Of a DNA stretch of 64,000 bases, positions 43,188 through 53,330 are shown piece by piece. A program made the position numbers and the translations under genes. The notes below the pieces were generated by a model that did not search any database, had not been told where the DNA came from, and worked only from the letters and a program-made list of their open reading frames with translations. Location of the stretch: positions 1-64,000 of the forward strand of contig NZ_BJCC01000028.1 in the NCBI RefSeq assembly GCF_004309355.1, written 5' to 3'. This DNA comes from Enterococcus florum (GTDB lineage Bacteria > Bacillota > Bacilli > Lactobacillales > Enterococcaceae). Within the stretch, counting starts at the first letter, position 1, and the number at the start of each line of letters is the position of its first letter.

Positions 43188-44140
43188 TTCGATGGATAAT
43201 TGCTGCCTTTATATGGGATCTTTTGATCGGCGATCCTTACCACTGGCCGCACCCTACGAAAGCAATTGGACACTTTATCTCCTGGTTTCAGCAAACCTTT
43301 ACGACAGGCAAGACGAAACGTGAAAAGTACCAGCTGGGAATCCTCCTTTGGTTCGTGACGGTTTTGGGCACAGGTGGGATCGTTTACAGTTTGTTGGCAT
43401 TAACCAAAGAGATCCATCCAATGATCGGCAACCTTTGCTATGTCTACTTGGCTTATACTACCTTGGCTACGAAAAGTTTGGCTCTCGAAGGCGAAAAGGT
43501 CTATCGAAAATTACGATCGGATACCTTAGACAATGCACGCAAACAGGTAGCGATGATCGTTGGACGAGACACAAAAGAGTTGTCCGAGGAAGAAATCACC
43601 AAAGCCACGGTTGAAACAATTGCTGAAAATACCAGTGATGGCGTAGTAGCGCCGTTGCTTTGCCTATTTATTGGAGGGCCTGTTTTAGCGATGATGTACA
43701 AGGCTGTTAATACACTGGATTCAATGGTCGGGTATTTGACGCCTAAATACAAAGCGATCGGTTGGTTTTCTGCCAAAATGGATGATTGGTGGAATGTTAT
43801 TCCGGCTCGATTAACATGGTTATTTTTATTAGCGGCCTCGAAGCTTTTGCGTATGGACACGGTCAATGCTTGGCGGATCGGGAAAGCGGATTGCCGCAAT
43901 CATAAAAGTCCAAACAGCGGGTTTCCAGAAGCCGTGGTAGCTGGAGCTTTAGGTATTCAATTAGGCGGTACGCACAACTACCATGGAGTAGAAATCGTCA
44001 AGCCGACGATTGGTCAAGCATTGCGAGCGGCTGAACAAGAAGACATTTTAAAAGCAAATGCATTATTATATGTGACTGCTGTTTTAAGTTTAGTGTGTTT
44101 TAGTATCGGAGCATTAGGTATCACCCATTTCATTTTTTGA
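43184..44140 (+). CDS. cbiB: Adenosylcobinamide-phosphate synthase CbiB
   Basis: A 318-residue membrane protein that joins aminopropanol phosphate to adenosylcobyric acid. WDLLIGDPYHWPHPTKAIG and ETIAENTSDGVVAPL are family hallmarks, and several hydrophobic helices are visible. Overlaps cbiA by 4 bases (ATGA). Confidence 0.95.
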   Translation: MIRWIIAAFIWDLLIGDPYHWPHPTKAIGHFISWFQQTFTTGKTKREKYQLGILLWFVTVLGTGGIVYSLLALTKEIHPMIGNLCYVYLAYTTLATKSLALEGEKVYRKLRSDTLDNARKQVAMIVGRDTKELSEEEITKATVETIAENTSDGVVAPLLCLFIGGPVLAMMYKAVNTLDSMVGYLTPKYKAIGWFSAKMDDWWNVIPARLTWLFLLAASKLLRMDTVNAWRIGKADCRNHKSPNSGFPEAVVAGALGIQLGGTHNYHGVEIVKPTIGQALRAAEQEDILKANALLYVTAVLSLVCFSIGALGITHFIF

Positions 44141-44154
44141 GAAGAGGTAGGTCT

Positions 44155-44805
44155 GTGGAATACATAAAAAATCCCCAATTGATCGAAAAAGAAAGCTTTG
44201 AGATCATTCAATCGATTATTGATCAAGATTATCCAGCATATCGGTTTTACTCTCGGCAGGAAGAACTGATCATCAAGCGGGTCATTCATACGAGTGCCGA
44301 TTTTGATTACTTGAACAATTTGGTTTTCATCAATCATGCCATCAATGAATTGGAAACGTTTTTCTTAGGCGGAAAGGGTACGATTTTTACAGATACAACG
44401 ATGGCTCTCAGCGGTATCAACAAGCGATTTTTGGATCGATTGGGAATCGATTATCGCTGCTATATTGCTGATTCAGAAGTAGCTCGCATTGCTAAAGAAA
44501 AAGGCATCACGCGTTCGATGGCCGGAATTGAACAAGCAGCAAAAATCAATGGTCCGAAGGTCTTCGTGATTGGAAATGCACCAACAGCGATCTTCAAAAT
44601 ACTCGAGATGATTGAAGCCGATTCATTAGATACGGTTGCTGTCATTGGAGCGCCGGTCGGTTTTGTGGGGGCGGCTGAGTCGAAGGAAGTCCTCTATGAA
44701 AGTCAACTGCCAGCGATCGTTGCCCGAGGACGTAAAGGTGGCAGCAATGTCGCTGCAGCGATCGTCAATGCTCTGCTGTACCAATTGGTGGAAAGGGAAA
44801 GTTGA
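44155..44805 (+). CDS. cbiC: Cobalt-precorrin-8 methylmutase CbiC
   Basis: A 216-residue enzyme moving the C11 methyl group to C12. It starts with IEKESFEII and carries the catalytic-His region RVIHTSADFDY and GNAPTAIF. The start is GTG at 44155, 7 bases after AGAGG, rather than an upstream TTG overlapping cbiB. Its stop overlaps the cbiD start. Confidence 0.93.
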   Translation: MEYIKNPQLIEKESFEIIQSIIDQDYPAYRFYSRQEELIIKRVIHTSADFDYLNNLVFINHAINELETFFLGGKGTIFTDTTMALSGINKRFLDRLGIDYRCYIADSEVARIAKEKGITRSMAGIEQAAKINGPKVFVIGNAPTAIFKILEMIEADSLDTVAVIGAPVGFVGAAESKEVLYESQLPAIVARGRKGGSNVAAAIVNALLYQLVERES

Positions 44806-45926
44806 TGGAGGAATATGTTTTCTATAACGGAAAAAAATTACGAAAAGGCTATACGACCGGATCCTGTGCAGCTGCTGCTGCCACAGCAGCAGCACTTTGT
44901 TTGTTCAAGGATCAGCACCACGAGGAGGTCCACATTCAGCTGCCTAGTCAGGAATGGTTAAAGATTCCGATTCATGCAATCGAAAGGGAAGCGGATTTGT
45001 CACGTGCGTACGTCATAAAAGATGGTGGCGATGATGTTGATGCCACTGACGGCATGTTGATCGGTGTCGAAATCACGCACAGTGAAAACACAGGGGTTGA
45101 GATCGATGGCGGGATCGGAATAGGGCGTGTGACTGAACCCGGGTTATCAAATCAAGTTGGCGAAGCAGCGATCAATCCTGTTCCCCGCCGAATGATTGTT
45201 GATTCGGTTCGAAAGATTATTGGAGAGAAGCAGGGGGCCAAGGTAGTCGTGTTTGCACCTGCTGGCGAAGAAATCGCCAAACAAACGATGAATCGACGGC
45301 TAGGGATCATTGGCGGGATTTCTATTTTGGGAACTTCTGGCATTGTGACCCCTATGTCTGAGGAAGGGTGGAAGCAATCCATTTCCTTGGAGCTGGAAAT
45401 GAAGTGGCAACAGGGACATCGAAAAATCATTTTGTGTCCTGGAAATTATGGCGAGGATTTTGCGGTTCATGTTTTATGTTTGGACAAAGAAAAAATCGTG
45501 TCCATGAGCAATTTTGTCGGCTATGTTTTGAAGGAGGTTCAGCGAATCGGCTTTGAACAGGTATTAATGGTTGGACATTTGGGCAAATTGATCAAAGTGT
45601 CCGCTGGCATTTTTTCGACCCACAGCAAGGATGCCGATGCACGGACTGAAATATTAATTGCCAATCTTGCGCTATTGGGGATGCCGAGAGAAACACTGCA
45701 ACAGATCCAAAGCTGTGTGACCACGGAGGCAGCCGGAGAAATCATTGCCCAAGAGGGGTACGAAGAAGTCTATCAAATGATCGTGGAAAAAATCAAACAA
45801 CGTAGTCAAAACTTGTTGAAATATCGCAAACCAGAGCCGACAATTGAGGTGGTTCTCTTTTCTTCAAAGCGAGGGTATCTAGCGTCAACAAGTCCACTTG
45901 AAACCGTGATGGAGGAATGGGAATGA
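44805..45926 (+). CDS. cbiD: Cobalt-precorrin-5B C1-methyltransferase CbiD
   Basis: A 373-residue SAM-dependent C1 methylase of the anaerobic pathway. N-terminal KLRKGYTTGSCAAAAATAA and KDGGDDVDATDG are diagnostic. The ATG at 44805 shares a base with the cbiC stop (TGATG); a TTG one codon earlier is possible. Confidence 0.95.
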   Translation: MEEYVFYNGKKLRKGYTTGSCAAAAATAAALCLFKDQHHEEVHIQLPSQEWLKIPIHAIEREADLSRAYVIKDGGDDVDATDGMLIGVEITHSENTGVEIDGGIGIGRVTEPGLSNQVGEAAINPVPRRMIVDSVRKIIGEKQGAKVVVFAPAGEEIAKQTMNRRLGIIGGISILGTSGIVTPMSEEGWKQSISLELEMKWQQGHRKIILCPGNYGEDFAVHVLCLDKEKIVSMSNFVGYVLKEVQRIGFEQVLMVGHLGKLIKVSAGIFSTHSKDADARTEILIANLALLGMPRETLQQIQSCVTTEAAGEIIAQEGYEEVYQMIVEKIKQRSQNLLKYRKPEPTIEVVLFSSKRGYLASTSPLETVMEEWE

Positions 45927-46531
45927 TCACAGTCGTTGGAATTGGTCCAGGAGGTACTACGGATTTTCTTTTTGGGCAAGCACTGGACAGCATTGAAGCC
46001 GCTTCGGTCATTATCGGCAGTGAACGTCAGTTGGAATTGGTGCCAGAGCATAAACAAATGGTTTGTCATCGCTTGCCGCGTAAACTGACGGAGCTGGAAG
46101 ACTATTTGTATGATCATTCAACAGATATGATTGTCGTGCTGGCTTCAGGTGATCCATTGACTTATGGCATCGGCAATTGGCTGATGAACCGTTTTTCCGG
46201 CGATCAGCTAACGATTTTACCCGGCATTAGTTCAGTCCATTATTTTTTTAATCGATTACGGATTCCTATGGAGGATTGTTATATTACCAGCAGTCATGGA
46301 AGAACACCCGATTATGAATTGCTTTTTCAAATGTCTAAAGTAGGGATGGTTACAGACCAGCAAATCGGTCCTTATCAGCTGGCACAAGAAGCGATCAAAA
46401 GAGGGATGAACACAACCTTCTATATCGGTGAGCAGTTGAGCTATCCTGATGAACAGATTCGCTGCTTCACTTCAAATGAGGTGCCGGATGAAGAGTACGC
46501 AATGAATGTGGTGGTGATGATCAATGAATGA
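45923..46531 (+). CDS. cbiE: Cobalt-precorrin-7 C5-methyltransferase CbiE
   Basis: A 202-residue tetrapyrrole methylase with the GIGPGG N-terminus, ASGDPLTYGIG and LPGISSVHYFFNRL. Separate from CbiT, whereas many bacteria fuse the two as CobL. The ATG at 45923 overlaps the cbiD stop, with GGAGG upstream. Confidence 0.94.
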   Translation: MITVVGIGPGGTTDFLFGQALDSIEAASVIIGSERQLELVPEHKQMVCHRLPRKLTELEDYLYDHSTDMIVVLASGDPLTYGIGNWLMNRFSGDQLTILPGISSVHYFFNRLRIPMEDCYITSSHGRTPDYELLFQMSKVGMVTDQQIGPYQLAQEAIKRGMNTTFYIGEQLSYPDEQIRCFTSNEVPDEEYAMNVVVMINE

Positions 46532-47078
46532 CAAGTGTTTTATCCGCGGCGAGGTTCCGATGACCAAGGAGGAAGTGCGAACCATTTGTTTAGCCAAGCT
46601 GAACTTAAATCGGGCCAGGCATTTTTTAGACGTGGGAACCGGCACTGGCAGTATGGCAATCGAAGCAGCTCTTACCTATCCTTCATTAGAGGTTACAGCG
46701 ATCGATAGCAATCCTAAAGCGTTGGAGCTGCTGGCGCAAAACCAGCAAAAATTTCGGCTGTCCACAATCAAGCACATTTTGGGCAAAGCTCCAGTGCCGC
46801 TAAGGCAATCATTTGATGCCATTTTCATTGGTGGAACTGGTGGAAGAATGGCCGAGATTCTGGAATGGAGCTTCGGACTTTTGAAGGCAGAGGGACGTCT
46901 GGTTTTGACGTTTATATTACTGGAAAATGCCTTACAGGCGATCCAGTGGCTTGAGGACCGCGATTGCGCTTTTCAAGCTGTGCAGGTACAGGTCGGGCAG
47001 TACACAAAATTAGGCAAGGGGCATTACTACAAACCACAAAATCCGGTGATCATCATCGAAACGAGAAAAGAGGAATAA
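46524..47078 (+). CDS. cbiT: Cobalt-precorrin-6B C15-methyltransferase/decarboxylase CbiT
   Basis: A 184-residue Rossmann-type methyltransferase that methylates C15 and decarboxylates the C12 acetate. [18 protein letters not shown] and [15 protein letters not shown] are the family motifs. It overlaps cbiE by 8 bases. Confidence 0.94.
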   Translation: MNDKCFIRGEVPMTKEEVRTICLAKLNLNRARHFLDVGTGTGSMAIEAALTYPSLEVTAIDSNPKALELLAQNQQKFRLSTIKHILGKAPVPLRQSFDAIFIGGTGGRMAEILEWSFGLLKAEGRLVLTFILLENALQAIQWLEDRDCAFQAVQVQVGQYTKLGKGHYYKPQNPVIIIETRKEE

Positions 47079-47082
47079 CAAT

Positions 47083-47850
47083 ATGGCAAAGGTTCATTTT
47101 GTAGGTGCTGGGCCAGGAGATCCAGAACTGATCACCCTAAAAGGCTATCAGCTGCTTCAAAAAGCAGGTGTCGTCATCTATGCAGGTTCATTAGTAAATC
47201 CGGAATTATTATCCTATTGTTCGAATGATTGTGAGATTTTTAATAGTGCTTCGATGAATCTAACAGAAATCATTGATGAAATGGAGCGTGGTGTAACAGC
47301 CAATAAGGACGTTGTTCGACTGCAAACGGGTGATTTCTCGATCTACGGTTCGATTCGAGAACAGGTAGAGGAATTGAAAAAAAGAGAGATTTCCTTTACT
47401 TGTACGCCGGGAGTTAGTTCGTTTTTAGGCGCCGCCTCTAGTTTAGGTGTCGAATATACCGTCCCTGAGGTCTCGCAAAGTGTGATCATCACTAGGATGG
47501 CTGGCAGAACACCGGTCCCCTCCAAGGAAAGCTTGCGTTCTTTTGCACAGCACCAAACATCGATGGTGATTTTCCTTTCGGTTCAGGGAATCGAACAGGT
47601 AGTCGAAGAATTACTGGCAGGCGGGTATCGGCCATCTACACCAGTCGCAGTGATCTATAAAGCGACTTGGCCAGAAGAAAAGAAGATTGTCAGCACATTG
47701 GATCAGATTGCGGAGGAGATAAATACGGCAGGTATTACAAAAACTGCGCTGATCATGGTAGGTGATTTCTTAGGCGATGAATTCTACTATTCAAAATTGT
47801 ATGATGCCAGCTTTCCTCATGAGTACCGTGATGTGAAGTCCAATGACTAA
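47083..47850 (+). CDS. cbiF: Cobalt-precorrin-4 C11-methyltransferase CbiF
   Basis: A 255-residue methylase: [18 protein letters not shown] start, [27 protein letters not shown] and the typical [24 protein letters not shown] lies 8 bases before the ATG. Overlaps cbiG by 8 bases. Confidence 0.95.
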   Translation: MAKVHFVGAGPGDPELITLKGYQLLQKAGVVIYAGSLVNPELLSYCSNDCEIFNSASMNLTEIIDEMERGVTANKDVVRLQTGDFSIYGSIREQVEELKKREISFTCTPGVSSFLGAASSLGVEYTVPEVSQSVIITRMAGRTPVPSKESLRSFAQHQTSMVIFLSVQGIEQVVEELLAGGYRPSTPVAVIYKATWPEEKKIVSTLDQIAEEINTAGITKTALIMVGDFLGDEFYYSKLYDASFPHEYRDVKSND

Positions 47851-48889
47851 ATATGCAGTGCTGGCACTGACACCAGCCGGAATCGAGCTGGCTAAAAAAA
47901 TTCATATGCTATGGGAAAAGAATTTATCGATCTTCGTCCCTGAAAGCAAAGCAGAAGCGGATTTATCTGCATTTCCCGGAGGAAGTTTCAAAGCTGGAAT
48001 CCAGCAGCTGTTTCAGCAATATGATGCCCTGATCTGTGTGATGGCAACTGGAATCGTGGTTCGCAGTATTGCAGCAGTTTTAACGGACAAACGGCAGGAC
48101 CCTGCGATCCTTGTTCTCGACGAAAAGGGAAAACATGTGATCAGTTTGCTGTCTGGGCATATCGGCGGCGGCAATCGTTTAGCAAAAGAATTAGCTGATG
48201 TATTGGGAAGTGATCCAGTTATTACTACTGCGACAGATACTCAAGAGGTCACTGCAATCGATTTGTTAGCCAAGGAGATTGATGGATGGTACGACAACTT
48301 TAAGGATACGACTAAATATATCAATGGTTTGCTGGCGGATCACCAAAAAGTGGGACTGATCTCAGATGAACCGATCGCTGATCTGCGTGGGTTGGTTGCG
48401 ATTCAGAGTACGGAATCGTTGGAGTCGTTCGCGGCGGTTTTACTGATTTCGGATCGGTTAGAACAGCAGCAGTTAGACAAGATCGTTCAGATCGTACCCA
48501 GACGGTATGTTCTTGGAATTGGCGCTAAAAGGGGAGTCCCTTTTTCGGTCATCAGGCAAGAGTTTTTAGGCTTTTGCCGCTTGGAGCAGCGTCATCCTCG
48601 AAGCATAAAAAAAATTGTCAGCATTGATTTAAAGAAGGAAGAACAAGGAATCTGCCAACTTGCTGAATGGTTAGAGGTTCCGTTTGAAACTTATACCTCT
48701 CAAGAATTGGCAGAGACAGCAGAAAAGCATCCACAGTCCTCTTTCGTAAAGCAAACGACTGGTGTGGGCAGCGTGAGCCTTGCTGCTGCAGATTTGGCTA
48801 GTGGTGGTCAGGTCGTAACAAAACGTTATGCCAACCAAGGGGTTACTTTTGCATTAGGAAGGATGAAAGCGAAATGTTATATGTCGTAG
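47843..48889 (+). CDS. cbiG: Cobalt-precorrin-5A hydrolase CbiG
   Basis: A 348-residue enzyme opening the delta-lactone and releasing acetaldehyde. [29 protein letters not shown] and [17 protein letters not shown] are family motifs; the C-terminal CobE-like domain ([12 protein letters not shown]...) is present. Overlaps cbiH by 16 bases. Confidence 0.94.
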   Translation: MTKYAVLALTPAGIELAKKIHMLWEKNLSIFVPESKAEADLSAFPGGSFKAGIQQLFQQYDALICVMATGIVVRSIAAVLTDKRQDPAILVLDEKGKHVISLLSGHIGGGNRLAKELADVLGSDPVITTATDTQEVTAIDLLAKEIDGWYDNFKDTTKYINGLLADHQKVGLISDEPIADLRGLVAIQSTESLESFAAVLLISDRLEQQQLDKIVQIVPRRYVLGIGAKRGVPFSVIRQEFLGFCRLEQRHPRSIKKIVSIDLKKEEQGICQLAEWLEVPFETYTSQELAETAEKHPQSSFVKQTTGVGSVSLAAADLASGGQVVTKRYANQGVTFALGRMKAKCYMS

Positions 48890-49599
48890 GCTTAGGTCCC
48901 GGAGAAAAGGAAAAAATGTCGCTTGAGGCGATCGAGGTTTTGAAACGAGCAGACGTTATCGTGGGTTATTCTACTTATGTACGTTTGATCAAGGAATTTG
49001 TCAAAGACCAGCAAATTGTCAGTACAGGAATGAAGCAAGAGATTGATCGCTGTGAGAAAGCGATTGATTTAGCTCTATCTGGTCAGGACGTTGCCGTCAT
49101 TTCCAGCGGAGATTCTGGTGTCTACGGTATGGCCGGACTGGTTTTAGAGTTGCTCAGCAAAAGAAAGGAGCAGCTGGAGGTCAAGGTTATTCCAGGGATC
49201 ACTGCCAGCATTGCCGGCGCTGCTTTACTCGGCGCTCCTTTAATGAATGACTTTTGTCATATCAGCCTAAGTGATTTGATGACCCCTTGGGAGGTGATCG
49301 AAAAGCGATTGCATGCAGCAGCCAGTGCGGATTTTGTGATTTGTTTGTATAATCCTCGCAGTAAAGGACGGCCCAAGCATCTGGCAAGGGCTTTAGAAAT
49401 CATTCAGCAATACAAGTCAAAAGAAACGATCATTGGTTTGGCAAAAGATGTGGGGCGCCAAGAGGAGCAAGCTATTTTAACAACGATCGAGCAGCTGGAC
49501 GAAACACAGGTGGATATGACTACAGTGGTCCTAATTGGCAACAAGGAGACGTTTGTTGCAGGAAGCAACATGATCACACCACGAGGGTATCCGTTATGA
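48874..49599 (+). CDS. cbiH: Precorrin-3 C17-methyltransferase CbiH
   Basis: A 241-residue ring-contraction methylase: [45 protein letters not shown] and FVICLYNPRSKGRP. Short form without the ferredoxin or nitrite-reductase-like extension found in CbiH60. Overlaps the next gene by 4 bases. Confidence 0.95.
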   Translation: MLYVVGLGPGEKEKMSLEAIEVLKRADVIVGYSTYVRLIKEFVKDQQIVSTGMKQEIDRCEKAIDLALSGQDVAVISSGDSGVYGMAGLVLELLSKRKEQLEVKVIPGITASIAGAALLGAPLMNDFCHISLSDLMTPWEVIEKRLHAAASADFVICLYNPRSKGRPKHLARALEIIQQYKSKETIIGLAKDVGRQEEQAILTTIEQLDETQVDMTTVVLIGNKETFVAGSNMITPRGYPL

Positions 49600-50354
49600 T
49601 TTTAATTCTCGGCGGGACTTCGGACAGCATAAAAATTGCTGAAGCTTTGAGAGATGCAAGTAAGCCTTTTTATATATCCGTTGTTTCTGACTATGGTCAA
49701 AAGCTTGCTTCCAAAGTGACACCGCGAGTGCTTCAAGGCAGGCTCTCCAAAGAGGCGATGTCGCAAGTAATTGAGCAGCGACAGATCAAGCTTATCATTG
49801 ATGTGACACATCCATTTGCAGTGGAGGTCTCTAAAACGGCTATGGCTGCTAGTCAAGCTAGTCACATCAATTATCTGCGTTTCGAACGTCCTACGGTGAT
49901 TCCAGAAGGCGTGCTTTTGGCTTCTTCGGTGAAGGAAGCTTGTGAGCTGGCCAAAGACTATACTGGCAGAATCTATTTGACGACCGGAAGCAAAACATTG
50001 CCTGCATTTATCAAATATTTACCAAAAGAACGACTGATCGTGCGGCTTTTACCAACCTCTGAAGTTTTACAGATGACGGAAGAATTGGGACTGTCTGCCG
50101 ATCAGATTGAGGGAATGAAGGGCCCCTTTTCAAAAGCGCTCAATCAAGAATTGCTGATCCATAACCAAGCAGCTGTATTGATTACAAAGGAAAGTGGAAA
50201 AGCAGGCGGCTTTTTAGAAAAAGTGGAAGCCTGCCAAGAGCTAAATATTCCTTGCATCGTGATTGAACGCGAAAAATTAGATTACCCGCTCGCCTATTCA
50301 TCCATTGAGCAACTGGTTGCATACGTGAAGCAGAACAAGGAGCTGACAGAATGA
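49596..50354 (+). CDS. cbiJ: Cobalt-precorrin-6A reductase CbiJ
   Basis: A 252-residue NAD(P)H-dependent reductase of the CobK/CbiJ family: MILILGGTSDSIKIAEALRD start, VTHPFAVEVSKTA, RFERP and GPFSKALN. Overlaps its neighbours on both sides by 4 bases. Confidence 0.93.
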   Translation: MILILGGTSDSIKIAEALRDASKPFYISVVSDYGQKLASKVTPRVLQGRLSKEAMSQVIEQRQIKLIIDVTHPFAVEVSKTAMAASQASHINYLRFERPTVIPEGVLLASSVKEACELAKDYTGRIYLTTGSKTLPAFIKYLPKERLIVRLLPTSEVLQMTEELGLSADQIEGMKGPFSKALNQELLIHNQAAVLITKESGKAGGFLEKVEACQELNIPCIVIEREKLDYPLAYSSIEQLVAYVKQNKELTE

Positions 50355-51775
50355 CAGGAGTGATTGCTTTAGTAGGAGCAGGGTTAGGTGACCCGGAGCT
50401 TTTGACTGTAAAGGGATTGAGAAAGATCCAAAAAGCAGATGTGGTGGTCTATGATCGACTAATCAATCCGGCTATCTTAAACAGCTGCAAACCAGGCTGT
50501 GAAAAAATTTATGTAGGAAAAAAACCACAGTACCATCCAGTACCCCAAGAGCAGATCGAAGAGATTATGATCGAAAAAGCCCAGCAAGGGAAAACAGTGG
50601 TGCGGCTGAAAAGTGGTGATCCTTACGTTTTCGGTCGTGGGGGAGAAGAAGGAGCCTCTTTAAAACAAGCGGGCATTTCATTTGAAGTCATTCCCGGGAT
50701 CACGTCCTCGATCGGCGGTTTAGCCTATGCTGGGATTCCAATCACGCATCGTGATTTGGCAGCGAGTTTTCACATCTATACAGGACATTTGAATAATTCA
50801 GAAGCCGCGATCGATTGGGCAACGGCAGCTAAATCAGAAGGAACCTTGGTCTTTCTGATGGGCATGGCAGGATTAGAAGAGATTACTCAACAGCTTTTGA
50901 AGCATGGCAAATCAAAAGAAACACCAGCTGCAGTGATTCAATGGGCCAGCAGAAAAAAACAAAAAACCGTCACAGGCACTTTAGAAACGATTTATCAGAA
51001 GGCGTTGGAAAAACAGTTGCAGCCACCAAGCCTGATCGTTTTTGGAGAAGTAGTAGAACGCAGATCCGAGCTGAATTTTTTTGAAGAGCGGCCATTATTT
51101 GGAATCAGTATTACAGTTCCTCATACAGAAAAGAAAAGGATCACCAGCCAGTTGACTGATCTGGGAGCGGAGGTGGTTGAATTACCGCCGGCGGTTCAGC
51201 AATTGAGTACTCAAAAAATAAATGTTCAAGCATATCTACAGGTGGTTTTTACCGATAAAGCGAGTGTTGAGATGTTTGTTCAGTCAATGGGACGAAACAG
51301 CGGTGACTGGCGCCAATTAGGACAGCTAAAACTGATCACTGTCGGACACCATACAGGTGAAGCCTTGAAGCAAGTAGGGATTCAGCCAGATATTCAACTG
51401 TCAACCATGGTGGAATGCTTAGAGATATTATCTGCTGATACGCTGATCTTGGGTGAACAACAGGTGATCCGAGAGTTGAACGAGCATGATACACCGGGAA
51501 CAAAATTTGTTAGTCACACAGAGTTTCTCGAAACACCGCTGACCGAACTGTGGCAAACCACGGATCTTTTATACTTTCCTCATTCAAAAGCAGCACGACT
51601 GTTCTTACGTGCATTGACTTTTGAAGAAAAAGCAATGCTGAAGAAGAAAAAAATTATTGTGATGGGGCGAATGACAAAAGCCGTTTTCGATCAAGAAGAG
51701 ATAGCGGTTATCCAAACCAAAAAACCAGATTATGAAAGTGTACTTCATCAGATCAAAGAGGAGATGAATCCATGA
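50351..51775 (+). CDS. Uroporphyrinogen-III methyltransferase fused to HemD-like domain
   Basis: A 474-residue fusion. Residues 1-240 are SUMT/CobA (ALVGAGLGDPELLTVKGLRKIQ, VVRLKSGDPYVFGRGGEE, PGITSS, PITHRDLA), producing precorrin-2. Residues about 250-474 resemble uroporphyrinogen-III synthase (GISITVPHTEKKRI start, VFTDKASVEMF) but look divergent. A separate hemD at 56346 encodes another such domain, so one of the two may be inactive or specialised. CobA-HemD fusions are known in Firmicutes. Confidence 0.9.
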   Translation: MTGVIALVGAGLGDPELLTVKGLRKIQKADVVVYDRLINPAILNSCKPGCEKIYVGKKPQYHPVPQEQIEEIMIEKAQQGKTVVRLKSGDPYVFGRGGEEGASLKQAGISFEVIPGITSSIGGLAYAGIPITHRDLAASFHIYTGHLNNSEAAIDWATAAKSEGTLVFLMGMAGLEEITQQLLKHGKSKETPAAVIQWASRKKQKTVTGTLETIYQKALEKQLQPPSLIVFGEVVERRSELNFFEERPLFGISITVPHTEKKRITSQLTDLGAEVVELPPAVQQLSTQKINVQAYLQVVFTDKASVEMFVQSMGRNSGDWRQLGQLKLITVGHHTGEALKQVGIQPDIQLSTMVECLEILSADTLILGEQQVIRELNEHDTPGTKFVSHTEFLETPLTELWQTTDLLYFPHSKAARLFLRALTFEEKAMLKKKKIIVMGRMTKAVFDQEEIAVIQTKKPDYESVLHQIKEEMNP

Positions 51776-52545
51776 AAAAGGCATTGCTAGCCGTGAGTTT
51801 CGGGACCAGTTATCCAGAAACACGCAAGAAGACGATTGAAGCAGTGGAAAGCAGGCTTTCCGAAGCTTTTCCAGAATGCGATGTTTACCGAGCATTTACT
51901 TCTAATAAAGTGATCAGGAAAATCAAAGAACAAGAAGGACTTACCATTTTAACGGTTGATCAGCAAATGCAAAAAATGGTAGAAGCCGGATATGAGGAGG
52001 TATACGTTCAGCCGTTGCATGTGATTTCCGGCAGCGAATACTCTAAAGCATTGCATCAAGCGATGAAATACAAAGACAGGCTAAAAAAAGTCAAGGTTGG
52101 CAAGCCGCTGCTCAGCAGCTTTGAAGATTATCAAAAGATCGTTGCTTGGCTGGACAGCTTGGCTGCACATCTACAAGCAGATGAGGCCATTGTTTTAATG
52201 GGACATGGCAGTCAGCATGCAGCCTTTCCTGTCTATGCTTGTTTAGACCATATGGTTTATCAAAAACCAATTTTCATTTGTGCCGTTGAAAGTTATCCAG
52301 AAATTGATTTGGTCATCGACCGCCTAAAAGAAGAAAACTATCGTAAAATCAAGCTTTATCCTTTAATGCTTGTGGCGGGGGATCATGCAACCAATGACAT
52401 GGCTTCTGATGAGGAAGATTCCTGGAAATCGCGGCTGGAAAATGCTGGATTTCGTGTTGAAGCCTTCTTGCAGGGAATGGGTGAGGTGCCGCAAATTCAG
52501 GAACGATTCATCGACCATGCAGCAACGATGCTGGAGGAAAGCTAG
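51772..52545 (+). CDS. cbiK: Anaerobic cobaltochelatase CbiK
   Basis: A 257-residue chelatase inserting Co(II) into sirohydrochlorin. ALLAVSFGTSYPETRKKTIEAVE start; the histidines in VQPLHVISGSEY and VLMGHGSQHAAFP and the C-terminal MLVAGDHATNDMA match CbiK. Because it uses sirohydrochlorin, the pathway needs the dehydrogenase at 30503. No signal peptide, so cytoplasmic. Confidence 0.94.
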   Translation: MKKALLAVSFGTSYPETRKKTIEAVESRLSEAFPECDVYRAFTSNKVIRKIKEQEGLTILTVDQQMQKMVEAGYEEVYVQPLHVISGSEYSKALHQAMKYKDRLKKVKVGKPLLSSFEDYQKIVAWLDSLAAHLQADEAIVLMGHGSQHAAFPVYACLDHMVYQKPIFICAVESYPEIDLVIDRLKEENYRKIKLYPLMLVAGDHATNDMASDEEDSWKSRLENAGFRVEAFLQGMGEVPQIQERFIDHAATMLEES

Positions 52546-52546
52546 T

Positions 52547-53278
52547 ATGGCAAAATTTTACGGAATTGGAACGGGACCAGGAGCTTCTGATTTGTTGACG
52601 GTCCGTGGAAAGAGAGTACTGGAAACAGTGGATTGTTTGTATACGCCTGAACCAAAAAAGGGCGGTAAAAGTTTGGCACTTCAAATCGTCAGTCCGTATC
52701 TTCGAGCGGACTTAGTGATCAAGCAACGGCATTTCCCGATGGTCAACGACTGGAAGCAAAAACGAATCGCCTGGGATCAAATTGCAGAAGAAATTATTAA
52801 TGACGTAAAAGAGGGGCTGAATGTTGCATTTATCACTTTAGGGGATCCTATGGTCTACAGCACGTACAGCTATTTGCTTGAACGAATCATGGGAACTATC
52901 GAAACAGAAACAGTTCCTGGAATTTCGTCGTTTTGTCAAATATCTAACAGCCTACAGGTGCCTTTAGTTATTGATGAGGAAAGTTATGCGGTATTGCCGG
53001 CAACTGCTGATGAACTAATTATTCGACAAGCACTGACACACTTTTCGACAGTTGTTTTGATGAAGGTGTCTATTGCTTTGCCGAAGATTTTAGGATTGCT
53101 TAGAGAACACGACCTGACGGAAAAAACAGTCATGGTCAGTGATGCCTCAATGGAAGGCTCAAGGATTCAGTGGGATGTCCTGGAAGTTGAAGAGGATACC
53201 AAGCTTTCTTATTTTACGACCATGATCGTATACAAAAATCGGAACCTGACAGCAAGAAAAAGCGAGACCAGCCTATAG
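52547..53278 (+). CDS. cbiL: Cobalt-precorrin-2 C20-methyltransferase CbiL
   Basis: A 243-residue methylase: KFYGIGTGPGASDLLTVRGKRVLE, FITLGDPMVYSTYSYL and VPGISSFCQI. The ATG at 52547 follows GGAGG at the end of cbiK; longer reading through cbiK in this frame is not meaningful. A 52-base gap follows. Confidence 0.94.
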   Translation: MAKFYGIGTGPGASDLLTVRGKRVLETVDCLYTPEPKKGGKSLALQIVSPYLRADLVIKQRHFPMVNDWKQKRIAWDQIAEEIINDVKEGLNVAFITLGDPMVYSTYSYLLERIMGTIETETVPGISSFCQISNSLQVPLVIDEESYAVLPATADELIIRQALTHFSTVVLMKVSIALPKILGLLREHDLTEKTVMVSDASMEGSRIQWDVLEVEEDTKLSYFTTMIVYKNRNLTARKSETSL

Positions 53279-53330
53279 GTAGATGTATGGTCTTTTAGAA
53301 AGCAAGGCTTGAAACGAGGAGGAAACAGCG

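Noticed and set aside
52370-52546. A 59-residue N-terminal extension of CbiL in frame through cbiK.
   Set aside because: It overlaps conserved cbiK sequence in another frame, and a proper ribosome-binding site precedes the ATG at 52547.
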